Assembly: GCF_011193355.1 (NCBI RefSeq)
Contig: NZ_CP049780.1
Location: forward strand, 2,009,307 to 2,073,306
DNA: 64,000 nucleotides
Direction of reading: 5' to 3'
Origin: Streptomyces sp. JB150
GTDB taxonomy: Bacteria; Actinomycetota; Actinomycetes; Streptomycetales; Streptomycetaceae
Part shown: positions 57,008 to 64,000 of the stretch, piece by piece
How positions within the stretch are numbered: position 1 is the stretch's first letter
How the letters are laid out: the number at the start of each line of letters is the position of its first letter
The notes under the pieces: model-generated
What the model was told of the DNA's origin: nothing
Databases searched by the model: none
The model's input: only the letters and a program-made list of their open reading frames with translations
Made by a program: the position numbers and the translations under genes

Positions 57008-57988
57008 ATGACCAGGGATCGCAGGCGTGTTCGAATCGCTCTCATAGCAGCCTCGTTGACCGCTTTGTCGCTGACGGCGAGCGGGTGTGTGGTGGTGCAC
57101 GGTGAGCGGGAGGTGCTGCCCGCGACCACCCGCGCCGAGGCCGCGAAGGCGCTGGAGAAGTTCACGACCGCGTACAACAGGGCCGACAAGGACTACGACA
57201 GCACCCTCGACGCCGACTACGTCACCGGCCCGCTCGCCGACATCGACGGCGCCCGGCTGAAGGCGGGCCGGGCCAACAACCCGGCGGGCAACCCGGATCA
57301 CAGCCCGCTGGAGTTCTCCGACGCCGAGTACACCATCCCGAAGAAGGCCGGCTGGCCGCGCTGGTTCCTCGCCGACGCGAAGGCGAACAAGGGCGGGCAG
57401 GCCCGCTGGCTGATGGTCTTCACGCGCGACGCGCTCGACGCGCCGTGGGAGGTGTCGTACCTGACGCTCGTCGCGCCGGACGCCGTACCGGAGTTCAAGA
57501 CCGACAAGGACGGCTGGGCCGAGGCCGTGCCCGCGAACGCGCCCGGACTGACCTTCTCCCCGGGCGGGTTGAGCAAGGCGTACACGACGTACCTCAAGGA
57601 GAACGGCCCCGACTTCGCGCCCGGCCTGCACACCAGCCAGAGGCGCACCCAGCGGCAGAAGAACGCGCGCAAGCCGGGTCTGGCCACCCAGTACATCGAC
57701 ACGCCGCTGACCGAGGGCGCGTACGCCCCGGTGGCGCTGCGCACGAAGGACGGCGGGGCGCTGGTGTTCTTCAGCACCCGCCACTACGTGAAGCAGACCG
57801 CCCACTCGGGCGCCACCGTGCCCACGCCGGACGAGGACGTGCTGGCGCTGACGACCGGCGAGATCAAGCAGTCGCTGACGATGGAGTACGTCTCCAACGA
57901 GGTGGCCCTCGACCCGCGGAAGGGTGCCGGGGCGCAGGTGTCCGTGCTGGGGCGGATTCAGGGGCTGACGTCGGCGAAGGGCGAGTAA
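57008..57988 (+). CDS. putative lipoprotein, 326 aa
   Basis: AAGGAG precedes the ATG. A lipoprotein signal ends in the lipobox LTASGC at residue 27. The mature part has an alpha/beta character with TTRAEAAKALEKFTTAYNRAD, WPRWFLADAKANKGGQARWL and ALVFFSTRHYVKQTAHSG, none of which I recognise as a named domain. Extracellular attachment is likely. It is convergent with the prim-pol gene across 90 bp. Confidence 0.8.
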   Translation: MTRDRRRVRIALIAASLTALSLTASGCVVVHGEREVLPATTRAEAAKALEKFTTAYNRADKDYDSTLDADYVTGPLADIDGARLKAGRANNPAGNPDHSPLEFSDAEYTIPKKAGWPRWFLADAKANKGGQARWLMVFTRDALDAPWEVSYLTLVAPDAVPEFKTDKDGWAEAVPANAPGLTFSPGGLSKAYTTYLKENGPDFAPGLHTSQRRTQRQKNARKPGLATQYIDTPLTEGAYAPVALRTKDGGALVFFSTRHYVKQTAHSGATVPTPDEDVLALTTGEIKQSLTMEYVSNEVALDPRKGAGAQVSVLGRIQGLTSAKGE

Positions 57989-58078
57989 ACACGGCGGCCG
58001 GGCGCCGGTGGTGGGCGTGGCGGGCGTGGTGTGCGTGCCGTCCGGTGGTGTCCGTGCCGTGCGCCGCGTCCGGTTCGG

Positions 58079-58813
58079 TCAGTGGCGCAGGGGCCAGGCC
58101 GCGCTCGCGTGGTCGGACTCCGCGCCGGCGTACCGGGCGCAGGCGTCGGTGAGGTGCTCCAGGAGGGTCAGCGGGTCGGGCAGCGCGTGCTCGGGGCCGC
58201 GTACCCAGTGCACGGTCTGGTCGTCGCCGGGCAGCCGCGCGGGCGGGACGAGGACGTAGGAGCCGCGGCAGTGCCAGCGCAGGCCCGGGTGCTCGTCCAT
58301 GGTCTCGGGGTGACAGTCCAGCTCGCACGGCCACCACTCGTCCTCGTCCTCGGGGGTGCCCCGGGTGAGGGTGAAGAACAGCATCCGGCCGTCGTCGCTC
58401 TCGGCGACCGGGCCGACGTCGATCCCCGCGGCGAGCAGCCCGGCGAGGGCTTCGCGGCCGGCCTGCAGCGGTACGTCGAGGACGTCGTGGACCATGCCGG
58501 TCGCGGTGATGAAGTTGGCCTGGGGCTGGTGGCGGGCCCAGCGTTCGATCTGGGCGCGGTCGGTGGTGGACTGCGTCTGCCAGGCGAAGGAGACCGGGTG
58601 GCGGGCGGGGGTGGGACAGCCGACCCGGTCGCAGGAGCACCGGTAGCCGGGCGCCGGGTGCGCGGCGGGGGCCAGGGGCAGCCCCGCGGCGGCGGCGGCG
58701 AGCAGCAGGGCCTCACGGCCGCCGTCGCCGGCGGCGTCCTCGCGGCCGCCTCCGCGCAGCCACTGGGTGAGTTTGCCCCGCAGGCCGGTCCGGCCGCCGA
58801 ACTCCGCGCTCAT
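58079..58813 (-). CDS. bifunctional DNA primase/polymerase N-domain protein
   Basis: A 244-residue protein with the prim-pol-like fold found in Streptomyces chromosomal and plasmid proteins. It has APGYRCSCDRVGCPTPARHP (Cys-rich, possibly zinc-binding), FAWQTQSTTDRAQIERW, ANFITATGMVHDVLDVPLQAG, DGRMLFFTLTRGTPEDEDEWWPCELDCHPETM and GLRWHCRGSYVLVPPARL. No helicase domain is attached, so it may not be a working replication primase. GAGGGGAT precedes the ATG. Confidence 0.82.
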   Translation of the reverse strand: MSAEFGGRTGLRGKLTQWLRGGGREDAAGDGGREALLLAAAAAGLPLAPAAHPAPGYRCSCDRVGCPTPARHPVSFAWQTQSTTDRAQIERWARHQPQANFITATGMVHDVLDVPLQAGREALAGLLAAGIDVGPVAESDDGRMLFFTLTRGTPEDEDEWWPCELDCHPETMDEHPGLRWHCRGSYVLVPPARLPGDDQTVHWVRGPEHALPDPLTLLEHLTDACARYAGAESDHASAAWPLRH

Positions 58814-58987
58814 CTATCCCCTCGCCTCGCCTGTCGTGCCGAACAGCATGCCCTATGGTCCCACCATCGTGCGCTCCGGGGGGCCGAAGTCCCCAACCGG
58901 GGTAGGCGGGGCGAGACATACCCCACACCGGGATCAGGGGCCATACAGGGCTTTGCCGCGATTTATGGGTACGGAACCGAGGGCTTC

Positions 58988-59032
58988 GGGGGCTCGGGGG
59001 CTCGGGGGCTCGGGGGCTCGGGGGCTCGAGGG
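58988..59032 (+). repeat. 8-bp tandem G-tract repeat (G-quadruplex candidate)
   Basis: Five runs of GGGGG separated by CTC, then GAGGG, give a GGGGGCTC repeat with an 8-bp period. Four or more G5 tracts with 3-nt loops can form a parallel G-quadruplex. It lies directly after the TetR stop codon, in the spacer to the prim-pol gene. Confidence 0.8.
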
Positions 59033-59042
59033 CTCCGGTGGC

Positions 59043-59672
59043 TCAGCGCGGGACGAGGCCGTAGAGGGCGTAGTCGACGAGGGTGTCGGTGTACTCGTGG
59101 GAGATCGGGCCCGTGCGCTGGAGCCAGCGCTGGGCGAGCGGGGAGACGACGAGTTCCAGGGCGATGCGCGGGTCGACGTCCGGGCGGACGTGCCCGGCGT
59201 CCTGGGCGGCGCGCAGCCGGTCGGCGTAGAGCTGGAGCGAGGGTTCGAGCAGGCGGGCGACGACGGTACGACCCATCTCCTCGTTGACGACCCCTTCGGC
59301 GGCGAGGGCGCGGCTGGGGACCTCGAAGCGCGGGTCGAGCAGTTCGTCGACGGTGGCGCGCAGGACCAGCTTGAGGTCGGCGGCGAGGTCGCCGGTGTCG
59401 GGGAGGGCGTGGTCGCCGGGCTCGCCGCCGGCCTGCTCGTTGGCCTGCTCGGCCAGGTCGAGGAAGGCCTCCATCAGGACGTCGGCCTTCGAGGACCACC
59501 AGCGGTAGATCGTCTGCTTGCCGACGCCGGCGCGGGCGGCGATGCCCTCGATGGTGGTCTTGGGGTAGCCGACCTCGCCGACGAGCGCGAGGGCGGCGTC
59601 GTAGATGGCGCGGCGCGACTTCTCGCTGCGGCGGGTGGCGTCGGGGGCGGGCTTCCTGGTGGCTGAGGACAT
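59043..59672 (-). CDS. TetR-family transcriptional regulator
   Basis: A 209-residue repressor with the TetR helix-turn-helix at about residues 18-66 (AIYDAALALVGEVGY, then TTIEGIAARAGVGKQTIYRWWSSK) and a C-terminal helical ligand domain typical of the AcrR-like group. It is divergent from a small basic protein, and two palindromic sites lie between them, so it should regulate itself and that neighbour. The inducer is unknown. Confidence 0.92.
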   Translation of the reverse strand: MSSATRKPAPDATRRSEKSRRAIYDAALALVGEVGYPKTTIEGIAARAGVGKQTIYRWWSSKADVLMEAFLDLAEQANEQAGGEPGDHALPDTGDLAADLKLVLRATVDELLDPRFEVPSRALAAEGVVNEEMGRTVVARLLEPSLQLYADRLRAAQDAGHVRPDVDPRIALELVVSPLAQRWLQRTGPISHEYTDTLVDYALYGLVPR

Positions 59673-59695
59673 GGCTCGAATCTATCAGGTTGACA

Positions 59696-59754
59696 AGACG
59701 GTACGTCTCGCCGCACGCTGAGCGGGATGGATTTACGAGACGAGACGTCTCGTC
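59696..59754. promoter_or_regulatory. twin palindromic operators of the TetR regulator
   Basis: AGACG-GTA-CGTCT (59696-59708) overlaps a TTGACA-like -35 box, and the perfect 16-bp palindrome GACGAGACGTCTCGTC lies at 59739-59754. Both share AGACG/CGTCT half sites and lie between divergent genes. Confidence 0.7.
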
Positions 59755-59807
59755 AACTCTCGCGATCGAGGGAGTCCATCACCTCACGAGGAGCGAGGAG
59801 GCACACC

Positions 59808-59975
59808 ATGACCCGAGGCGGAGCCGGAAACCTGCTGGGCGTCGGCGGTACGCGCCGGAAGCTCGGCCGCACGGCCCTGCGGGGCGGCGGCAAGGGCGGC
59901 CGGGTCGGCGGCGGCCAGGACCCGCAGGCGCAGAAGCGGGAGCTGCTGCGCAGGCTTCAGGAGGACAGGAAATGA
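59808..59975 (+). CDS. small basic protein, 55 aa (DUF6243-like)
   Basis: GAGGAG precedes the ATG. The protein contains NLLGVGGTRRKLGRTALRGGG, a Gly/Arg-rich middle and QDPQAQKRELLRRLQED at the end, a pattern I associate with the DUF6243 family of small Streptomyces proteins. It is basic and without membrane helices. Position and operators suggest control by the divergent TetR protein. Function is unknown. Confidence 0.75.
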   Translation: MTRGGAGNLLGVGGTRRKLGRTALRGGGKGGRVGGGQDPQAQKRELLRRLQEDRK

Positions 59976-59978
59976 CCC

Positions 59979-60998
59979 CTAGTCGTGGCCGTCGGCGTCC
60001 CGCGCCGGCGGCCACGCGTCGCCCCAGTCGGTGTCGCGGGCGGCGCGGTAGTCGTCGCCGTGGCGCTTGGTGACGGTGACGCGGCGCAGCCGTTCGTCGG
60101 GCTCGCACAGGTCGAGGAGGACCTGGCCCTTGCGGATCTGCGGCTTGCGGACGACCCGGGAGGGGGCCGGGGTGACGGGGAGGCGGGTGGCGGCGACGTA
60201 GCTGAACTTCTCGTCCTCGTAGGCGAGGGAGCCGCCCTTGACCTGGCGGTGCAGGGAGGACCGGCTGACCCGCGCGGAGAAGTGGCACCAGTCCGTGCCG
60301 GGGGCGATGGGGCAGGCGGCGCCGTGCGGGCAGGGGGCGGCGACGCGGAAGCCGGCGGCGACGAGGCGGTCGCGGGCGGCGAGCATCCGGGCGTAGCCGT
60401 CGGGGGTGCCGGCCTCGACGATCACGACGGCCTGCGCGGCCGCGGCGGCGGCGTCGACGAGGGCGGCGCGGTCGGGCTCGGACAGCTCGTTGAGGACGTA
60501 GGAGACGGTGACGAGATCAGTGCTCTCCAGGGAGAGCGCCGCTCCGATGCGAGAGCGCTGCCAGCGGGCGTCGCGCAGCCCGGGGTTCGCGGCGGCGATC
60601 TCCCGGCCGAGGGCGAGCGCGGGCTCGGCCCAGTCCAGCACGGTCACCGGGCGCACGCCCGGCCAGGTGGCGCTGACCGCCCAGGCGGCGGCGCCGGTCC
60701 CGCCGCCGACGTCGGTGTGGCTGCCGGGCACCCACCCGGGCACCGCGTCGGCGAACGCCCCGAGCGCCGAGCGCACCGCCTCGAAGGTGGCCGGCATCCG
60801 GTACGCCGCGTACGCCGCCACGTCCGCCCGGTCCCGCAGGATCGGCGCGTGCGTCGGGGTCGCCCCCCGGTAGTTCGCGATCAGCCGCTCCACGGCCTGC
60901 GCGGCCTGCTTCGGCGGCAGCCCGTCGAGCAGCCCGGCGAGCGCGGCACGCAGGGTGTCGGCGGGGGCGGAGAGGGGGGTGGGGGCGGGGGCGTTCAC
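59979..60998 (-). CDS. Rsm22-family methyltransferase-like protein
   Basis: A 339-residue protein of the family named after mitochondrial small-subunit protein Rsm22. The SAM-binding loop is HTDVGGGTGAAAWAVS, then VTVLDWAEPALALGREIA and LVTVSYVLNEL. A Cys/His cluster CPHGAACPIAPGTDWCHF follows, then SRSSLHRQVKGG and YVAATRLPV. Such proteins are predicted to act on ribosomes or rRNA, and some carry an iron-sulfur cluster. It is convergent with the small basic protein, with only 3 bp between stops. Confidence 0.9.
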   Translation of the reverse strand: MNAPAPTPLSAPADTLRAALAGLLDGLPPKQAAQAVERLIANYRGATPTHAPILRDRADVAAYAAYRMPATFEAVRSALGAFADAVPGWVPGSHTDVGGGTGAAAWAVSATWPGVRPVTVLDWAEPALALGREIAAANPGLRDARWQRSRIGAALSLESTDLVTVSYVLNELSEPDRAALVDAAAAAAQAVVIVEAGTPDGYARMLAARDRLVAAGFRVAAPCPHGAACPIAPGTDWCHFSARVSRSSLHRQVKGGSLAYEDEKFSYVAATRLPVTPAPSRVVRKPQIRKGQVLLDLCEPDERLRRVTVTKRHGDDYRAARDTDWGDAWPPARDADGHD

Positions 60999-61060
60999 CT
61001 TGCGATTCTAGGGCGGGCGGGGGCGGGGGCGAGTGGGGGTCCGATTCGGACACACACCGC

Positions 61061-62209
61061 TCACACGCCCCGTACCGCCGACACCCCCCGCACCGCTCGG
61101 GCCACCCGTGTCGCCGCCGCTGCCCTGGGTCTGCTGTCCGGGGCGCGGCGGCGGGGGTGGACCGTGTTCGCCAGCAGGATGAGGAAGGTGTCCGTGGCCG
61201 GGTCCAGGACGAGGGACGTGCCCGTGAAGCCGGTGTGCCCGGCCGCGCCCCGGCCCGCCAGGGCGCCCATGAACCAGGGCTGGTCGAGGGCGAAGCCGAG
61301 GCCGGGCGGGGTGAGCAGGAGTTCCACGAAGTCGGGGCCGAGGATGCGCGCGGGACCGTACGCGCCGCCCGCCAGCAGCGCCCGGCAGAAGACGGCGAGG
61401 TCCCGCCCCGTGGAGAAGAGGCCCGCGTGCCCGGCCACGCCGCCGAGCGCCCAGGCGTTCTCGTCGTGCACGACGCCCCGCAGCATGCCCCGGTCCGCCT
61501 TGGCCCACGGCCGCCGCTGGTCCTCGGTGGCCGCCGCGCCGGGGCAGGGGCCGAAGTGGGTGGCCGTCATGGCGAGGGGGCGGGTGATGCCGTCCCGGAC
61601 CAGGGCGTCCAGGGGGCGGCCGGTGACGCGTTCCAGGACGTGCTGGAGCAGCAGCATGTTGAGGTCCGAGTAGCGGTGGACGCCGGGTTCGCCGGTGGGC
61701 GGCTCGGCGCGCAGCAGGGCGAGCCGTTCGGCGTCGTCGGCGCAGTCGTACAGCGGCAGGTCGGGCCGCAGCCCGGAGGTGTGGGTGAGCAGCTGCCGTA
61801 CGGTGATGCCGTGCCGGGCGGCGGCGCGGAACTCGGGGAGGTACGCGCCGACCGCCGCGTCGATGCCGAGGGTGCCGCGCTCGATCTGCTGGACCGCCGC
61901 GACCGAGGTGAACAGCTTGGTCAGGGAGGCCAGGTCGAACGGGGTGTCGACGGCCATCGGGACGCGGGCCGTCTCGGGCAGTTCCACTCCGGTGTCGCGC
62001 TGCGGGTCGTAGGCGGCGTAGCGCACGGCCCAGCCCGCCGCCTCCTCGACCGCGATCACCGGTCCGCGTCCGGCGACCACGACCGCGCCGGCCGCCCAGG
62101 GGCGGTCGCCGGTGGTGAGGTCGCGGACCTCGCGGACCAGGTGCTCCAGTTCGGCCGGGTCGAGCCCGGCCCGTTCCGGTGTGCCGCTGCGCAGTTTCGG
62201 TGCGCTCAG
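61061..62209 (-). CDS. beta-lactamase-fold serine hydrolase with probable CTG start
   Basis: A 382-residue serine hydrolase (class C beta-lactamase/D-aminopeptidase fold). It has SLTK (SxxK nucleophile motif) in FDLASLTKLFTSVAAVQQ, YSDLN (YxN) in VHRYSDLNMLLLQ, and HTG in AAGHTGFTGTSLVL. No signal peptide is visible. The natural start reads CTG-AGC-GCA, overlapping the TGA of the pump gene by 4 bp (CTGA), with a GGAGG-rich tract just upstream. The next ATG in frame is about 100 codons in, so a CTG start is the best explanation. The product may act on peptides or esters. Confidence 0.82.
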   Translation of the reverse strand: MSAPKLRSGTPERAGLDPAELEHLVREVRDLTTGDRPWAAGAVVVAGRGPVIAVEEAAGWAVRYAAYDPQRDTGVELPETARVPMAVDTPFDLASLTKLFTSVAAVQQIERGTLGIDAAVGAYLPEFRAAARHGITVRQLLTHTSGLRPDLPLYDCADDAERLALLRAEPPTGEPGVHRYSDLNMLLLQHVLERVTGRPLDALVRDGITRPLAMTATHFGPCPGAAATEDQRRPWAKADRGMLRGVVHDENAWALGGVAGHAGLFSTGRDLAVFCRALLAGGAYGPARILGPDFVELLLTPPGLGFALDQPWFMGALAGRGAAGHTGFTGTSLVLDPATDTFLILLANTVHPRRRAPDSRPRAAAATRVARAVRGVSAVRGV

Positions 62210-63546
62210 CGCTCCTCCCCCTCCTCGTTCCGCTTCGGCGCGTCCGCGCGCGAAACAACCGCCCCTTCGGTGCTCGTGCCCGCCTCCCAGGGGCGGCACA
62301 GTGCCACGAAACACGCCGTGGCGACCAGTGCGGCCACCAGCTGGACGACCGCCATCGGTACGGCGGTGTCCTCCCCGGCGATCCCGACGAGCGGGGAGGC
62401 GACGGCCCCGATGAGGAAGGAGGAGGTGCCGATCAGCGCGGAGGCGGAGCCGGCCGCGTGCCGGGTGCGCATGAGGGCGAGCGACTGGGTGTTGGGCAGC
62501 GTGATGCCCATCGCGGACATCAGGACGAACAGCGCGGCGGCCACGGGGGTGAGCCCGGTTTCGCCGAAGACGCCGAGCGACATCAGCAGCAGCGCGGTGG
62601 CGGCCAGGACGACGGTGGTCAGGCCGACGGCGAGGACCCGGTCCAGCCGGACCCGCCCGATCAGCAGCCTGCCGTTGATCTGCCCGGCGAGGACGAGGCC
62701 GACCGAGTTCAGGCCGAACAGCAGGCTGAAGGTCTGCGGGGAGGCGCCGTGGATCTCCTGGATGACGAACGGGGAGGCGGCGATGTAGGCGAACAGCGCG
62801 GCGAAGGCGAAGCCGCCGGCGAGGAGGTAGCCGGTGAACGGGGCGTCGGAGAGCAGGCCGCGCATCGAGCGCAGGGTCTCGCCGACGCCGCCGGAGTGGC
62901 GGCCGGCGGGCGGCAGCGTCTCGGGGAGCTTCGCCCACACCACCACGGCGAGCAGCGCGCCGACGACGGTGAGGACGACGAACACGCCCCGCCAGTCGGT
63001 GACCCGCAGGACCTGTCCGCCGATCAGCGGGGCGACGATGGGGGCGACCCCGGAGATCAGCATCAGGGTGGAGAAGAAGCGGGCCATCTCCACGCCGTCG
63101 TAGAGGTCGCGCACGATCGCGCGGGCGATGACGATGCCGGCGGCGCCCGCGAGGCCCTGGGCCAGGCGGAAGGCGACCAGGGTCTCGACGGTGGGCGCGA
63201 ACGCGCACAGGGCGGTGGCGACGACGTACACGGCGAGCCCGGTGAGCAGCGGGCGGCGGCGGCCCCAGCGGTCGCTCATCGGACCGGCCACGAGCTGGCC
63301 GAGCGCCATGCCGGCCAGGCAGGCGGTGAGGGTGAGCTGGACGGTGGCGGCGGGGGCGTGGAGGGCGCGGGTGACCTCGGGCAGGGCGGGGAGGTACATG
63401 TCCATCGCCAGCGGGGGCGTGGCGGTGAGGCCACCGAGGACCAGGGTCAGCAGCAGTCCGGCGGCGCGCCGGGCACGCAGGGGCGGCCGTGCCTCGGGGG
63501 CGGCCGCCTGTGACAGTTCCGGTATGGATGCCCCGCCTTCGGGCAT
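62206..63546 (-). CDS. Bcr/CflA-type MFS drug efflux transporter
   Basis: A 446-residue, 12-helix transporter. It has LGGLTATPPLAMDMYLPALP near the start, typical of the Bcr/CflA group, then GPMSDRWGRRRPLL in loop 2-3 and RLAQGLAGAAGIVIARAIVRDL in helix 4, with the charged motif B. GGGAGGG precedes the ATG. It is co-transcribed with the serine hydrolase by a 4-bp overlap. Substrates of the family include bicyclomycin, florfenicol and sulfonamides; the substrate here is unknown. Confidence 0.92.
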   Translation of the reverse strand: MPEGGASIPELSQAAAPEARPPLRARRAAGLLLTLVLGGLTATPPLAMDMYLPALPEVTRALHAPAATVQLTLTACLAGMALGQLVAGPMSDRWGRRRPLLTGLAVYVVATALCAFAPTVETLVAFRLAQGLAGAAGIVIARAIVRDLYDGVEMARFFSTLMLISGVAPIVAPLIGGQVLRVTDWRGVFVVLTVVGALLAVVVWAKLPETLPPAGRHSGGVGETLRSMRGLLSDAPFTGYLLAGGFAFAALFAYIAASPFVIQEIHGASPQTFSLLFGLNSVGLVLAGQINGRLLIGRVRLDRVLAVGLTTVVLAATALLLMSLGVFGETGLTPVAAALFVLMSAMGITLPNTQSLALMRTRHAAGSASALIGTSSFLIGAVASPLVGIAGEDTAVPMAVVQLVAALVATACFVALCRPWEAGTSTEGAVVSRADAPKRNEEGEER

Positions 63547-63633
63547 GTGGCCCTCCCTTTTTCCGCAGTACGGTCCCTATGCTCTCAGCTCGAACGGAGT
63601 GCCTGGTGTCACTGAGCGGAGCGTGGGCGGGGA

Positions 63634-64000
63634 ATGACGGCGGACAGCGTGCGGTGGGGAATTCTGGCGACCGGCGGGATCGCCGCCGCGTTCACGGCGG
63701 ATCTGGTGGATCTGCCGGACGCGGAGGTGGTGGCGGTGGCGTCGCGCAGCGAGGCGTCGGCGGCGGCGTTCGCGGAGCGGTTCGGGATCGAGCGGGCGTA
63801 CGGCGGCTGGGAGGGGCTGGCGCGGGACGAGGGCGTGGACGTGGTGTACGTGGCGACCCCGCACGCGGCGCACCGGGCGGCGGCCGGGCTGTGCCTGGCG
63901 GCGGGGCGGAACGTGCTGCTGGAGAAGCCGTTCACGCTGAACGCGCGGGAGGCCGGGGAGCTGGTGGCGCTGGCGCGGGAGCACGGGCGCTTCCTGATGG
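63634..64000 (+). CDS. Gfo/Idh/MocA-family oxidoreductase, N-terminal part
   Basis: The visible 122 residues form the NAD(P)-binding Rossmann domain: VRWGILATGGIAAAFTADL, VVAVASRSEASAAAFAERFGI, VDVVYVATPHAAHRAAA and the EKPFTLN motif with the conserved Lys-Pro. The gene runs beyond the window. Members oxidise sugars, inositols or dihydrodiols. It is divergent from the pump gene. A GGCGGGGA tract precedes the ATG. Confidence 0.9.
   Translation, partial: MTADSVRWGILATGGIAAAFTADLVDLPDAEVVAVASRSEASAAAFAERFGIERAYGGWEGLARDEGVDVVYVATPHAAHRAAAGLCLAAGRNVLLEKPFTLNAREAGELVALAREHGRFLM

Overview
The window is high-GC (about 72 percent) chromosomal DNA from a Streptomyces. The codon use, the GTG starts, the apparently leaderless genes, the terminators without U-tracts and the gene families all fit that genus. 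The order pullulanase, amylase, aglA, malGFE, malR, glnE, nadE, glnA2, panB resembles, from memory, the conserved chromosomal core of Streptomyces coelicolor. I see no tRNA, rRNA, prophage or CRISPR array.

Layout. 1-8.9 kb holds a truncated HEAT-like protein, an orphan winged-helix regulator with a small upstream ORF, an epimerase-like protein, a DUF1996 exoprotein, a lipoprotein, a TPR protein, a sigma-like membrane protein, a ferredoxin-domain remnant, a TetR regulator and a CHMI-type tautomerase. 8.9-25.2 kb is a starch and maltodextrin island. It contains a secreted amylase-pullulanase, a secreted alpha-amylase, an alpha-glucosidase, the MalEFG importer and its repressor MalR, and CTTGC-type boxes lie at three of these promoter regions. 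A three-gene isoprenoid operon (small protein, polyprenyl diphosphate synthase, MpaB-type oxygenase) sits inside the island. 25.3-33.1 kb has a PAP2 membrane protein, a LysR/EamA divergent pair with a 45-bp repeat, GlnE, and small enzymes. 33.2-38.2 kb has NAD synthetase, a DUF3105-DUF305 coupled pair and a GlnA2-type gamma-glutamylpolyamine synthetase. 38.2-42.5 kb has a frameshifted CbrC-family gene, an MFS pump behind a large palindrome, a membrane EEP phosphatase and PanB.

42.5-50 kb has an ABC-2 exporter whose promoter carries four 8-bp repeats at exactly 11-bp spacing. That is the signature of a SARP target, and a large AfsR/SARP-type regulator is encoded convergently right after the exporter. 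A Uma2-family protein, an M50-type protease and an F420:NADP oxidoreductase follow. 50-57 kb has a methionine aminopeptidase, then a heme and iron region: a heme oxygenase behind an iron-box-like site, a two-domain HtaA heme-binding surface protein coupled to two further genes, a decayed heme-ABC ATPase and a 154-bp IS derivative. 57-64 kb has a lipoprotein, a prim-pol-domain protein, a TetR regulator divergent from a small basic protein with shared palindromes, an Rsm22-type methyltransferase, a serine hydrolase and Bcr/CflA pump pair, and the start of a Gfo/Idh/MocA oxidoreductase.

How the genes work together. Pullulanase and amylase cut starch and branched glucans outside the cell. MalEFG, which needs an ATPase encoded elsewhere, imports maltodextrins; AglA releases glucose and MalR controls the set. 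GlnA2, GlnE and NadE link nitrogen, polyamine and NAD metabolism. HtaA and heme oxygenase suggest heme-iron scavenging, although the local heme ABC importer appears to have been lost. The strongest regulatory hypothesis is the SARP-exporter pair. The most unusual small-scale features are a two-state hairpin over a ribosome binding site at 8.9 kb and a frameshifted 15-residue repeat tail at 28.2-28.5 kb.
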